From Nanobdellota archaeon (GTDB taxonomy: Archaea > Nanobdellota > Nanobdellia > Woesearchaeales > CG1-02-33-12), in assembly GCA_018901315.1 (NCBI GenBank), contig JAHIFA010000083.1:1-8025 (forward strand): DNA of 8,025 bases, in the 5' to 3' direction. The notes below the pieces were generated by a model, which was not told the DNA's origin, ran no database searches, and worked only from the letters and a program-made list of their open reading frames with translations. The position numbers and the translations under genes were made by a program. Below, in pieces: positions 1-4,732 of the stretch (positions are counted from its first letter, which is position 1; each line of letters starts with the position of its first letter).

Positions 1-125
1 CTTTCACCAGCCATGTTTGTTGCTGCTTGTTCAAAGCTAACTCCTTTAGTTGGTTCTATGTAATATTCACATATTACATCTTTTTTTGTTGGTTTGTATT
101 CCAAGTCTATGTATCCTTTTAACAT
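1..125 (-). CDS. rbcL: RuBisCO large subunit, form III-type, N-terminal fragment (runs off window)
   Basis: Only the first 41 codons are present; the gene continues leftward beyond base 1. The peptide begins MLKGYIDLEYKP and continues with CEYYIEPTKGVSFEQAA and NMAGE, which matches the N-terminal domain of RuBisCO large chains (the Y-x-EP-x-x-G-x-S-x-EQAA pattern, normally followed by ESSTGTW). In archaea such form III enzymes carboxylate ribulose-1,5-bisphosphate made from AMP or nucleosides, giving two 3-phosphoglycerate. The ATG at 125 is 2 nt after the stop of the phosphatase gene and has a GAGGT Shine-Dalgarno at 132-136 with 6 nt spacing, inside the end of the upstream gene, so translation is probably coupled. 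The subtype (III-a, III-b or II/III) and the catalytic lysines cannot be judged from this fragment. Confidence 0.85.
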   Translation of the reverse strand, partial: MLKGYIDLEYKPTKKDVICEYYIEPTKGVSFEQAATNMAGE

Positions 126-127
126 TT

Positions 128-799
128 TTATACCTCTTCCAATCCAATTAAGGCATCATTAGGTTGACTTTTACTCAACCAATAATCTTTAGTATCAATG
201 TCCATTATACATAATTTTCCAGTGAATCCAGCTCCGCAGTCAAGCATCCATAAATTATTGAATTTAATTGGTTTTGTTGATCCATAAGTTTGAGTTGTAG
301 TATGGCCTACAAAAACAGATTCCCATTGCTTTATTACATTACCTGCTCGAGCATATTTAATTAAATCTCTATCCCAGACCAAAGTAAACTTTCTTTCCTT
401 GCTTGGATGAAGATCAGGAGTAAATCCTGCATGAACAAAAACCATCTTGTCTTCTACATGATAATATTTTCCTTTGTTAAAGAACTCTTGATGAATAACA
501 GGAATTTTCTGATCTTTATATGAACTTAAAGTTTCTCTTCCTCCTTGAGATAACCAAATCTGTTCAGCCCACCCACTTCTAATGTGATTCATAAACCATT
601 CGTCATGGTTGCCTATTATGAATATCTTATTTTTTATTTTAAGCAATTCCTCAACAACTAAATTAGTGTTATACCCTCCATCAACAACATCACCTAAAAT
701 AATAAGCTTATCTTTATCATAATCAAAACTGCTTTTTTTAAAAACTTCTTTCAAAGCTTTATATCTTCCATGTATGTCTCCTATTACAAATCGTCTCAT
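128..799 (-). CDS. Calcineurin-like metallophosphatase (PrpA/ApaH-like)
   Basis: A 223-aa protein of the PPP-type metallophosphatase family, which uses two metal ions to hydrolyse phosphoesters: protein Ser/Thr-phosphate or diadenosine tetraphosphate in the bacterial PrpA and ApaH branches. All signature blocks are visible (numbering from the ATG at 799): GDIHGR near 7-12, GDVVDGG near 36-42, GNHDE near 63-67, HAGF near 123-126 and VGHTTT near 164-169. The usual GDxVDRG arginine is Gly here, which may affect phosphate binding or substrate choice. A TTG codon at 808 would add three residues (LKN); I prefer ATG 799 because GGTTGA lies at a normal ribosome-binding distance from it. The gene sits 26 nt after the 41-aa cysteine-rich gene and 2 nt before RuBisCO, so it is probably co-transcribed. 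A role in nucleotide metabolism beside RuBisCO is inference only. Confidence 0.88.
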   Translation of the reverse strand: MRRFVIGDIHGRYKALKEVFKKSSFDYDKDKLIILGDVVDGGYNTNLVVEELLKIKNKIFIIGNHDEWFMNHIRSGWAEQIWLSQGGRETLSSYKDQKIPVIHQEFFNKGKYYHVEDKMVFVHAGFTPDLHPSKERKFTLVWDRDLIKYARAGNVIKQWESVFVGHTTTQTYGSTKPIKFNNLWMLDCGAGFTGKLCIMDIDTKDYWLSKSQPNDALIGLEEV

Positions 800-825
800 A
801 TTCTTCAACCTATGTTAAAAACCTA

Positions 826-951
826 CTATTTTTGTGAGAATGTTAATTCCCATTTTTTTGCTCTTTGAATATAATGATTGAGGCATAGACTATCAATAAC
901 ACCTGAATGCATACAACGTTCACCAATTATTGTTTTGGCTTTACATCTCAT
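826..951 (-). CDS. Small cysteine-rich (Cys3His) protein, 41 aa
   Basis: This short ORF runs from ATG 951 to TAG at 826-828. The protein starts MRCKAKTIIGERCMHSG and has C3, C13, C23 and H26 (C-x9-C-x9-C-x2-H), resembling the small C-K-A-x-T-x-x-G-x-x-C ... C-x-x-H zinc-finger-like proteins found widely in prokaryotes; function unknown. It lies 15 nt after the 42-aa zinc-ribbon gene and 26 nt before the metallophosphatase on the same strand. No strong ribosome binding site is seen, so coupling with the upstream gene is possible. The regular Cys/His pattern and tight spacing argue that it is real, but its size leaves doubt. Confidence 0.6.
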   Translation of the reverse strand: MRCKAKTIIGERCMHSGVIDSLCLNHYIQRAKKWELTFSQK

Positions 952-966
952 TTTTCTACAGCTAGT

Positions 967-1095
967 CTATTCTATTTCTTTATTGAAAAATGTTCTGCAC
1001 TCATTGCATCTATATACTTCTTCTAATGATGTAAAAATGTCTTTAGATCCGCAATTTGGACAAATTCTTTTTTCTTGCAATTTTACCACACCCAT
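967..1095 (-). CDS. Zinc-ribbon mini-protein, 42 aa
   Basis: ATG 1095 to TAG 967-969. The protein contains ICPNCGSKD near residues 11-19 and YRCNECRTFF near 28-37, i.e. two CxxC knuckles (C12/C15 and C30/C33), the layout of a rubredoxin/TFIIB-type zinc ribbon that folds around one Zn. Nothing else is in the protein, so it is a stand-alone ribbon; such proteins may bind nucleic acid or a protein partner, but the function cannot be assigned. It starts 26 nt downstream of the ArsR-like regulator and is followed after 15 nt by another small Cys-rich gene, making three consecutive short genes ahead of the phosphatase and RuBisCO. A GTG two codons later (1089) is an alternative start. Confidence 0.7.
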   Translation of the reverse strand: MGVVKLQEKRICPNCGSKDIFTSLEEVYRCNECRTFFNKEIE

Positions 1096-1121
1096 ATACT
1101 AGTTTTTGATTTCATTTATTT

Positions 1122-1400
1122 TTACACTTCTTTCAATTTTTTGATAATTTTATCATAAACCATAAACAACTCTTTAATCTCTTTTATTTTGAGGAAATAA
1201 AATTTCTCAGGGTGTTTATCTTCAAAACTTACAAATCCTAAATCATATAACAGCTTCAAGTGCTTAGATGCAGAAGATTCCGTTATGTTTAATTTATCTG
1301 CCATTTCGTGAACAGATATTTTTTCCTTTTGGCAAAGTGTCTGCAATATAGCTCTTCTTATTCTTGGTCTTATTGCTCTCGCAAGTTTTTCATCAGGCAT
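1122..1400 (-). CDS. ArsR-like winged-helix transcriptional regulator
   Basis: A 92-aa protein made almost entirely of a winged-helix DNA-binding domain. IRPRIRRAILQTL (about 10-22) matches the first helix of ArsR-type regulators, KISVHEMADKLNITESSASK (about 27-46) is the helix-turn-helix with recognition helix, and LGFVSFEDKHPEKFYFLK (about 54-71) the beta-hairpin wing. There is only one cysteine (C23) and no ELCVCDL-type metal site, so metal sensing is not supported. The ATG at 1400 lies 23 nt from a TATA box, implying a leaderless message, and the gene heads the unit leading to RuBisCO. It could autoregulate or control that unit; its effector is unknown. Confidence 0.85.
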   Translation of the reverse strand: MPDEKLARAIRPRIRRAILQTLCQKEKISVHEMADKLNITESSASKHLKLLYDLGFVSFEDKHPEKFYFLKIKEIKELFMVYDKIIKKLKEV

Positions 1401-1422
1401 GATAAATAGATATTCCCAATAC

Positions 1423-1437
1423 TATTTAAATGTTTCC
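1423..1437 (-). promoter_or_regulatory. Archaeal promoter (BRE + TATA box), leaderless
   Basis: Read on the minus strand this is GGAAACA followed by TTTAAATA (box at 1423-1430). The box centre is about 26 nt from the ATG at 1400, the distance expected between box A and the transcription start, so the regulator mRNA is predicted to begin at or within a base or two of its start codon. It is the only clear promoter ahead of the regulator-to-RuBisCO unit. Confidence 0.65.
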
Positions 1438-1562
1438 AGTTTGCGCAGTTGAGCAACAAGGAAATATAAATTTAGAACTCAAAACTTCCCTTAATCATTG
1501 TTCTTGATATAACACTTCGCTTTTTGATAGAACAGAACTCCCACTTTCTATTGTGACATCCT

Positions 1563-1582
1563 CCCCGCACTAAAGTGCGGGG
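1563..1582. repeat. IS end hairpin (3' side of tnpA), overlapping the tnpA stop codon
   Basis: CCCCGCAC (1563-1570), loop TAAA, GTGCGGGG (1575-1582): a perfect 8-bp stem with a 4-nt loop. The tnpA stop codon (1570-1572) lies at the stem-loop junction, so the structure is both the end of the coding region and the presumed right-end recognition hairpin for TnpA. Confidence 0.8.
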
Positions 1583-2019
1583 CTTCCTGTGAAGTGGCTT
1601 AAGGAAGTTTGGTGCACATTCATTTGATTTTTTATATATTCATCAACTGTTTCTACTGTGTTGTATCCAACGCTGCTTGCATAAGCTCCTGGGCTGAAAA
1701 GATGTCCTCGCGGATATCTCAATTTAAATTTTGGTTGTTGCCTGAAAAGTTGGTAGCTGAGATTTCCTTTCAAAAGTTGTAATACTTTGCTTTGGCTCAT
1801 GCTTGGTAGTGTTTCTACACTGATGTGTATGTGTTCAGGCATTACAAAAAGCTCCCTAATTATTATCCTGTGCCTTTGCGCTGTTTCTTTTAGAATTTCT
1901 TCGCATAAGTTTTTATACTTGTCCTGCTTAAATATTTTATATCTGTATTTTGTGCACCATTCAAGATGATGCACATTCACGCCGACCTTGTGCGCATGGT
2001 GTTTGATTTCAAGTGCCAT
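1570..2019 (-). CDS. tnpA: IS200/IS605 Y1 transposase TnpA
   Basis: A 149-aa HUH single-strand transposase that cuts and rejoins the element's hairpin ends through a covalent tyrosine-DNA bond. Numbered from ATG 2019: WCTKYRYKIF near 21-30, the HUH metal-binding pair in MPEHIHISV (H63 and H65), LFSPGAYASSVG near 107-118, and DEYIKNQ with the presumed nucleophile Tyr128 and metal ligand Gln132. All expected catalytic residues are present and the length is normal, so the enzyme looks functional. ATG 2019 is chosen because GGAG at 2027-2030 gives a 7-nt spacing; a GTG at 2046 would add nine residues but lies within a predicted leader hairpin. The protein ends in the family-typical SLSHFTGSPAL, with the stop inside the end hairpin. 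Confidence 0.93.
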   Translation of the reverse strand: MALEIKHHAHKVGVNVHHLEWCTKYRYKIFKQDKYKNLCEEILKETAQRHRIIIRELFVMPEHIHISVETLPSMSQSKVLQLLKGNLSYQLFRQQPKFKLRYPRGHLFSPGAYASSVGYNTVETVDEYIKNQMNVHQTSLSHFTGSPAL

Positions 2020-2043
2020 TTTGTGTCTCCGGCGAAGAAAGCT

Positions 2044-2071
2044 CACGCTAACTTAAGGAGGTTAGTGCGTG
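2044..2071. repeat. Imperfect hairpin in the tnpA leader, alternative to the 2067-2096 stem
   Basis: CACG (2044-2047) plus CTAAC (2048-2052) can pair with GTTAG (2061-2065) and CGTG (2068-2071), with two bases (2066-2067) bulged. It shares bases 2067-2071 with the next hairpin, so only one can form at a time. On the mRNA strand it lies between the upstream stem and the GGAG site of tnpA. Confidence 0.45.
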
Positions 2072-2103
2072 GCGCAAAAAATTTCGTTCGCCACGCTTTT
2101 TTT
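2067..2103 (+). terminator. Stem-loop followed by a T tract (plus-strand terminator-like)
   Basis: GCGTGGCG (2067-2074) pairs perfectly with CGCCACGC (2089-2096) around a 14-nt loop, followed immediately by seven T (2097-2103) and a further TTTT after one A. On the plus strand this has the form of an intrinsic terminator. It lies antisense to the tnpA leader, so it could end an antisense RNA or shield the element from outside transcription; on the minus strand the same stem would form in the tnpA 5' leader. Confidence 0.5.
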
Positions 2104-2132
2104 ATTTTACAAGTAGAAAAACTTAGCCATTC

Positions 2133-2157
2133 ATCTCACGCACTAAAGTGCTGAGAT
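2133..2157. repeat. IS end hairpin (5' side of tnpA)
   Basis: ATCTCA (2133-2138), bulged C2139, GCAC, loop TAAA, GTGC, TGAGAT (2152-2157): a 10-bp stem with one bulge. Its GCACTAAAGTGC core is identical to that of the hairpin at the other end, while the outer stem differs, as is normal for the left and right ends of IS200/IS605 elements. Confidence 0.75.
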
Positions 2158-2201
2158 TTCTGGCTTATGCAATTAAGTTTTCAGAAAAGAAAGCCTGATT
2201 T

Positions 2202-2513
2202 TTAAGAATTCATGAAGTCTGGCTTTCCTGCATAACACATTGTTTGATAATGGTTCCGTGTAACATACAGTTCATGAGTATCCATTTCAATAACAATCCT
2301 TCTGCTGTCTGCTGGACCATTAACCTCTAATTCTTCATAACGCCCCCCTTCTGGCAAGAGGTTGTCTCTATTTTGGTATGGTTTTCCTGTTCCTCCTCTT
2401 AATCTTTGGCTAATAAGACAATAAAAATGACTCTCATTTGGAGCAGATAACAGCTCATCAACTATATCTGCTAATAAATCCTTTTTTTGTTTTGCTTTGA
2501 ATCTGGGAACCAT
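2202..2513 (-). CDS. Barnase/RNase Sa-like guanyl ribonuclease, 103 aa
   Basis: The C-terminal half matches the microbial ribonuclease (barnase/RNase Sa/T1) family, which cleaves RNA after G through a 2',3'-cyclic phosphate. KPYQNRDNLLPEGGRYEE (44-61) corresponds to the F-x-NREG-x-LP segment, SRRIV (70-74) to the catalytic-Arg strand and YVTRNHYQTM (83-92) to the catalytic-His segment. By alignment from memory, E61, R72 and H88 correspond to barnase E73, R87 and H102; the second catalytic Arg (barnase R83) appears to be Ala68. There is no signal peptide or membrane segment, unlike secreted bacterial relatives, and no barstar-like inhibitor is adjacent. The first 40 residues are a short, probably helical extension (KKDLLADIVDELLSA). 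It has its own leaderless promoter. It may be an intracellular toxin, a transfer-delivered effector remnant, or a housekeeping nuclease. Confidence 0.75.
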   Translation of the reverse strand: MVPRFKAKQKKDLLADIVDELLSAPNESHFYCLISQRLRGGTGKPYQNRDNLLPEGGRYEELEVNGPADSRRIVIEMDTHELYVTRNHYQTMCYAGKPDFMNS

Positions 2514-2534
2514 ACTATTTGAATTATTTTAAAC

Positions 2535-2548
2535 TATTTAAATCTTTC
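2535..2548 (-). promoter_or_regulatory. Archaeal TATA box for the ribonuclease gene, leaderless
   Basis: On the minus strand the box reads TTTAAATA (2535-2542) with a purine-rich BRE-like AAAGA just upstream. Its centre is about 25 nt from the ATG at 2513, predicting a leaderless transcript. The ten bases TTTAAATAGT are identical to those of the regulator promoter at 1421-1430. Confidence 0.65.
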
Positions 2549-2640
2549 TATTTTTAACTACCTATTGATAACAACAATTCTAAATATATTTGTTTTTGGT
2601 TTTTAATGTAATATCTTAGAAGTAGTAAAGCATCATAAAA

Positions 2641-2661
2641 CTTAAATACCTCCTATTTATA
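2641..2661 (+). promoter_or_regulatory. Candidate TATA boxes ahead of the TPR gene
   Basis: Two candidates are seen: CTTAAATA at 2641-2648, which would start transcription near 2670 and give a leader of roughly a dozen bases, and TATTTATA at 2654-2661, whose centre is 25 nt before the ATG at 2683 and would give a leaderless message. The second fits the spacing used elsewhere in this window. A small inverted repeat, CCAGC/GCTGG (2662-2677), lies between them and the start codon. Confidence 0.5.
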
Positions 2662-2682
2662 CCAGCTTACAGGCTGGGTAAA

Positions 2683-3930
2683 ATGTCTAAAAAAGTACTA
2701 ACAGATTCAAAAAAAGGTAATTTAGAACAAAAAATTATTCAGGAAATTAAGCAAGGAGATTTTTCAGTAGAAAGGGCTTTGCTTATTGCATCTGGTCTTA
2801 CTAATGAGAATCAAATTAATGTATATATAAAGAAAATAGAAATCACCGTAACAGATTTCAAAAAATTTTTGGAAAAAAGAAATATTACTAATAATGGAAA
2901 TCAAAACTATCAAATAGCTAAAACATTATTTGAGTATCTACAGAAAGACAATCTAAACAGGTATAATAATGATCCCTTATTAACTAATGTAATTGATAAT
3001 CAGCTATCTAAGAATAAAAAAGTTGGAAATTGCAATGGTTTGACTTCTTTATATACTGTTCTGGGATTAAGATTAGGCTTAAATTTATCAGTTTTGTTTA
3101 ATGATTACCATATCCTAACTCTTTTAGAAAAAAAGGTACTGATAGACCATGTAAATCCACGTGGTTTTGATATTTCTTTTAGGAATTATTCAGATTTTAA
3201 AAAAGGTGATCTTGTTTTTCTAATTTCAGCTACTTACAATCATAGAGGCACTGCAAAGAAAGATTTAGGAGATTTTGAAGGAGCAATTGCTGATTGTGAT
3301 AAAGCAATTGAAATTAATTCTAAGAGTGCATCTGCTTACTATAATAGGAGCATTAACAAAGCTAGTTTGGGGAATTTTGAAGGAGCAATTGCTGATTGTG
3401 ATAAAGCAATTGAACTTAACCCAAAACCTGCTTATTATACTATCAGAGGCAATGCAAAAAACTGTTTAGGAGATTTAGAAGGAGCAATTGCTGATCAAGA
3501 TAAAGCAATTGAACTTGATCCAGAATATGCATATGCTTACAATAACAGAGGCATTGCAAAGAAAGATTCTGGAGATTTTGAAGGAGCAATTGCTGATTAT
3601 AGCAAAGCAATTGAAATTAACCAAAAATGTGAATTACTCTACAATAATATGGGCATTGCAAAGAGTATGTTAGGAGATTTAGAAGGAGCAATTGCTGATT
3701 ATAGCAAAGCAATTGAAATTAATCCAAAAGATGGATCTCCTTACAATAATAGGGGCATTGCAAAGAATATGTTAGGAGATTTAGAAGGAGCAATTGCTGA
3801 TTATAGCAAAGCAATTGAACTTAATCAAAAAGATGCCAATTCTTACTATAACCGAAGTAATGCAAGATTGTTAAAACATGATTTTATTGGTATGGTAAAA
3901 GATTTTTTTAAATATCTCAAATTAAAATAA
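2683..3930 (+). CDS. Transglutaminase-like domain plus TPR-repeat protein
   Basis: A 415-aa, probably cytoplasmic protein (no signal peptide or membrane segment). Residues about 1-110 are helical with no family I recognise. Residues about 111-170 (VGNCNGLTSLYTVLGLRLGL, then FNDYHILTLL and LIDHVNPRGF) resemble the transglutaminase/SirB1-type papain-like fold, with C117, H143 and D155 in the order expected for a Cys-His-Asp triad. Residues about 185-400 hold about seven 34-residue tetratricopeptide repeats, each around GDxEGAIADxxKAIExN, forming a superhelix that normally binds another protein. At DNA level the repeats are nearly identical. The gene is divergent from the ribonuclease gene with 169 bp between them and seems monocistronic. 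The partner is unknown; protein-protein scaffolding is the family-based expectation. Confidence 0.8.
   Translation: MSKKVLTDSKKGNLEQKIIQEIKQGDFSVERALLIASGLTNENQINVYIKKIEITVTDFKKFLEKRNITNNGNQNYQIAKTLFEYLQKDNLNRYNNDPLLTNVIDNQLSKNKKVGNCNGLTSLYTVLGLRLGLNLSVLFNDYHILTLLEKKVLIDHVNPRGFDISFRNYSDFKKGDLVFLISATYNHRGTAKKDLGDFEGAIADCDKAIEINSKSASAYYNRSINKASLGNFEGAIADCDKAIELNPKPAYYTIRGNAKNCLGDLEGAIADQDKAIELDPEYAYAYNNRGIAKKDSGDFEGAIADYSKAIEINQKCELLYNNMGIAKSMLGDLEGAIADYSKAIEINPKDGSPYNNRGIAKNMLGDLEGAIADYSKAIELNQKDANSYYNRSNARLLKHDFIGMVKDFFKYLKLK
3277..3801 (+). repeat. Tandem 102-bp coding repeats (TPR units)
   Basis: The 18-mer GAAGGAGCAATTGCTGAT occurs exactly six times, beginning at 3277, 3379, 3478, 3580, 3682 and 3784 (spacings 102, 99, 102, 102 and 102). 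Flanking bases such as GGAGATTT and AAAGCAATTGAA also repeat. Synonymous positions are conserved, which points to recent tandem duplication or gene conversion, not just selection on the protein. One unit is 3 bp (one residue) short. Confidence 0.9.
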
Positions 3931-4007
3931 ACTAATTATACCTCTTAAACAAACAAATTAACCATAATAAGAAGTTATATTCCTTTTTGGGCTAAGACGT
4001 CAAAACA

Positions 4008-4015
4008 TTTTTATA
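4008..4015 (+). promoter_or_regulatory. TATA box for the ThiI-like gene, leaderless
   Basis: TTTTTATA at 4008-4015, preceded by CAAAACA. Its centre is about 26 nt before the ATG at 4038, consistent with a leaderless archaeal transcript. No other gene lies in the 107-bp gap from the preceding gene. Confidence 0.6.
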
Positions 4016-4037
4016 CTAATCAGCAACCTTTCAACAC

Positions 4038-4607
4038 ATGAAAGCAATAATCCTTCTAAGCCCAGGCATAGACAGCCCTGTTGCGGCCAATTTAATGCAA
4101 AAGCAGGGCCTTGAATTAATAGGCCTCAACTTCTTTATGGACAACCACAATGCGGTTGATAAAATAGCTAAAAAAATTGGAATAAAAAAAGTCCATTATA
4201 TTAACCACAAAGAAATTCTCACCCAAATAAAAAACAATACAAACCCAAAATACACATGTTTGCTATGCAAAAGAATGATGTACAGGTTTGCTGAAAATCT
4301 AGCCAAAAAAGAAAACGCAAAATTCATAGTAACCGGAGAAAACCTTGGACAGGTGGCTTCCCAAACCTTGGATAATCTTGCTGTGCTTGACAATGCTGTC
4401 GACACACCAATATTAAGGCCATTGCTATGCTTTGACAAGAATGAAATAATTGATATTGCCAAAAAAATAAACACTTACGGGCTTTCAGAAAACAAAAAAT
4501 GCCTTTTTGTTCCAAGACATCCATCTACAAAGGCTAAACTGGAAATAATAGAAAAAGAAGAGTCAGAACTTGATATTAAAGGTATTATAAACTCACTGAA
4601 TGAGTAA
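4038..4607 (+). CDS. ThiI-like PP-loop tRNA sulfurtransferase domain, stand-alone
   Basis: A 189-aa protein equivalent to the adenylation (PP-loop) domain of ThiI, which activates U8 of tRNA with ATP for conversion to 4-thiouridine. SPGIDSPVA (8-16) is the PP-loop, normally SGGIDSPVA, so one Gly is Pro. TCLLCKRMMYRFAE (73-86) and TGENLGQVASQTLDNLAV (99-116) are characteristic ThiI blocks, and KKCLFVPRHP (153-162) carries a third Cys. C74, C77 and C155 match in spacing the three cysteines reported to hold a [3Fe-4S] cluster in methanogen ThiI, which uses sulfide instead of a rhodanese domain. The N-terminal ferredoxin-like and THUMP domains that bind tRNA are missing, and the start is fixed by a leaderless promoter, so this looks like a natural short form and not a truncation. 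It could instead act on another sulfur acceptor. Confidence 0.8.
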   Translation: MKAIILLSPGIDSPVAANLMQKQGLELIGLNFFMDNHNAVDKIAKKIGIKKVHYINHKEILTQIKNNTNPKYTCLLCKRMMYRFAENLAKKENAKFIVTGENLGQVASQTLDNLAVLDNAVDTPILRPLLCFDKNEIIDIAKKINTYGLSENKKCLFVPRHPSTKAKLEIIEKEESELDIKGIINSLNE

Positions 4608-4630
4608 AACAATATGTATTTTGTTTTTTA
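4606..4630 (+). terminator. T-rich terminator candidate after the ThiI-like gene
   Basis: TATTTTGTTTTTT follows the stop codon; archaeal RNA polymerase terminates at such U-rich stretches. AAAACA (4606-4611) can pair weakly with TGTTTT (4622-4627), but the stem is nearly all A-T and probably not needed. Confidence 0.4.
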
Positions 4631-4659
4631 GATATTCAAATAATATATTTCTTAGCATA

Positions 4660-4673
4660 GAAATGTTTAAATA
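4660..4673 (+). promoter_or_regulatory. Promoter of the nrdR-nrdD-nrdG operon (BRE + TATA)
   Basis: GAAATG followed by TTTAAATA (4666-4673), matching the other TATA boxes in the window. Transcription should begin near 4694-4696, which leaves a leader of about 130 nt before nrdR, unlike the leaderless genes elsewhere here. The two NrdR-box-like palindromes lie immediately downstream of that start. Confidence 0.6.
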
Positions 4674-4698
4674 AGACTTATAATTCTAAAATAATCTG

Positions 4699-4718
4699 GA
4701 ATACAACAGGTTGTATTC
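4699..4718. promoter_or_regulatory. NrdR box 1 (operator palindrome)
   Basis: GAATACAAC-AG-GTTGTATTC: perfect 9-bp arms around a 2-bp centre. The inner 16 bp (4701-4716) agree with the NrdR-box consensus as I recall it (ACACWATATATWGTGT) at 11 positions; the centre diverges but the ATACAA/TTGTAT arms equal those of box 2. It overlaps the predicted start of transcription. Confidence 0.65.
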
Positions 4719-4732
4719 TTTGAGTTCCTATT

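Larger units (their letters stand above)
1563..2157 (-). mobile_element. IS200/IS605-type insertion sequence (tnpA only)
   Basis: The span runs from the hairpin at the 3' side of tnpA to the hairpin on its 5' side; true cleavage sites lie outside these and cannot be fixed by eye. Elements of this family transpose as single strands, lack terminal inverted repeats and target duplications, and instead have subterminal imperfect palindromes at both ends. Here both end hairpins contain the same 12-nt core GCACTAAAGTGC in the same orientation (1567-1578 and 2140-2151). Only the transposase gene is present, no tnpB/IscB, so it is IS200-like. It sits between the ribonuclease gene and the ArsR-like regulator, reading in the same direction as both. 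Confidence 0.85.

Noticed and set aside
878..1102. Plus-strand 74-codon open frame
   Set aside because: It is antisense to the two small Cys-rich genes, has no recognisable family features, and its composition fits a shadow frame.
1441..1555. Possible tRNA or plus-strand promoter (ATATAAATTTA near 1463) between the regulator promoter and the IS
   Set aside because: No cloverleaf or T-loop motif is visible and no open frame follows the AT-rich box; part of this stretch may belong to the IS end.
2662..2677. CCAGC/GCTGG inverted repeat before the TPR gene as a terminator or riboswitch
   Set aside because: The stem is only 5 bp, has no T tract, and may not be transcribed if the gene is leaderless.
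3277..3801. CRISPR-like regular repeats
   Set aside because: The periodic repeats are coding, 99-102 bp apart, with conserved sequence between them; they are TPR units and not repeat-spacer units.
4196..4524. Minus-strand open frames opposite the ThiI-like gene
   Set aside because: They lie inside a clearly conserved coding region on the other strand and resemble no family.
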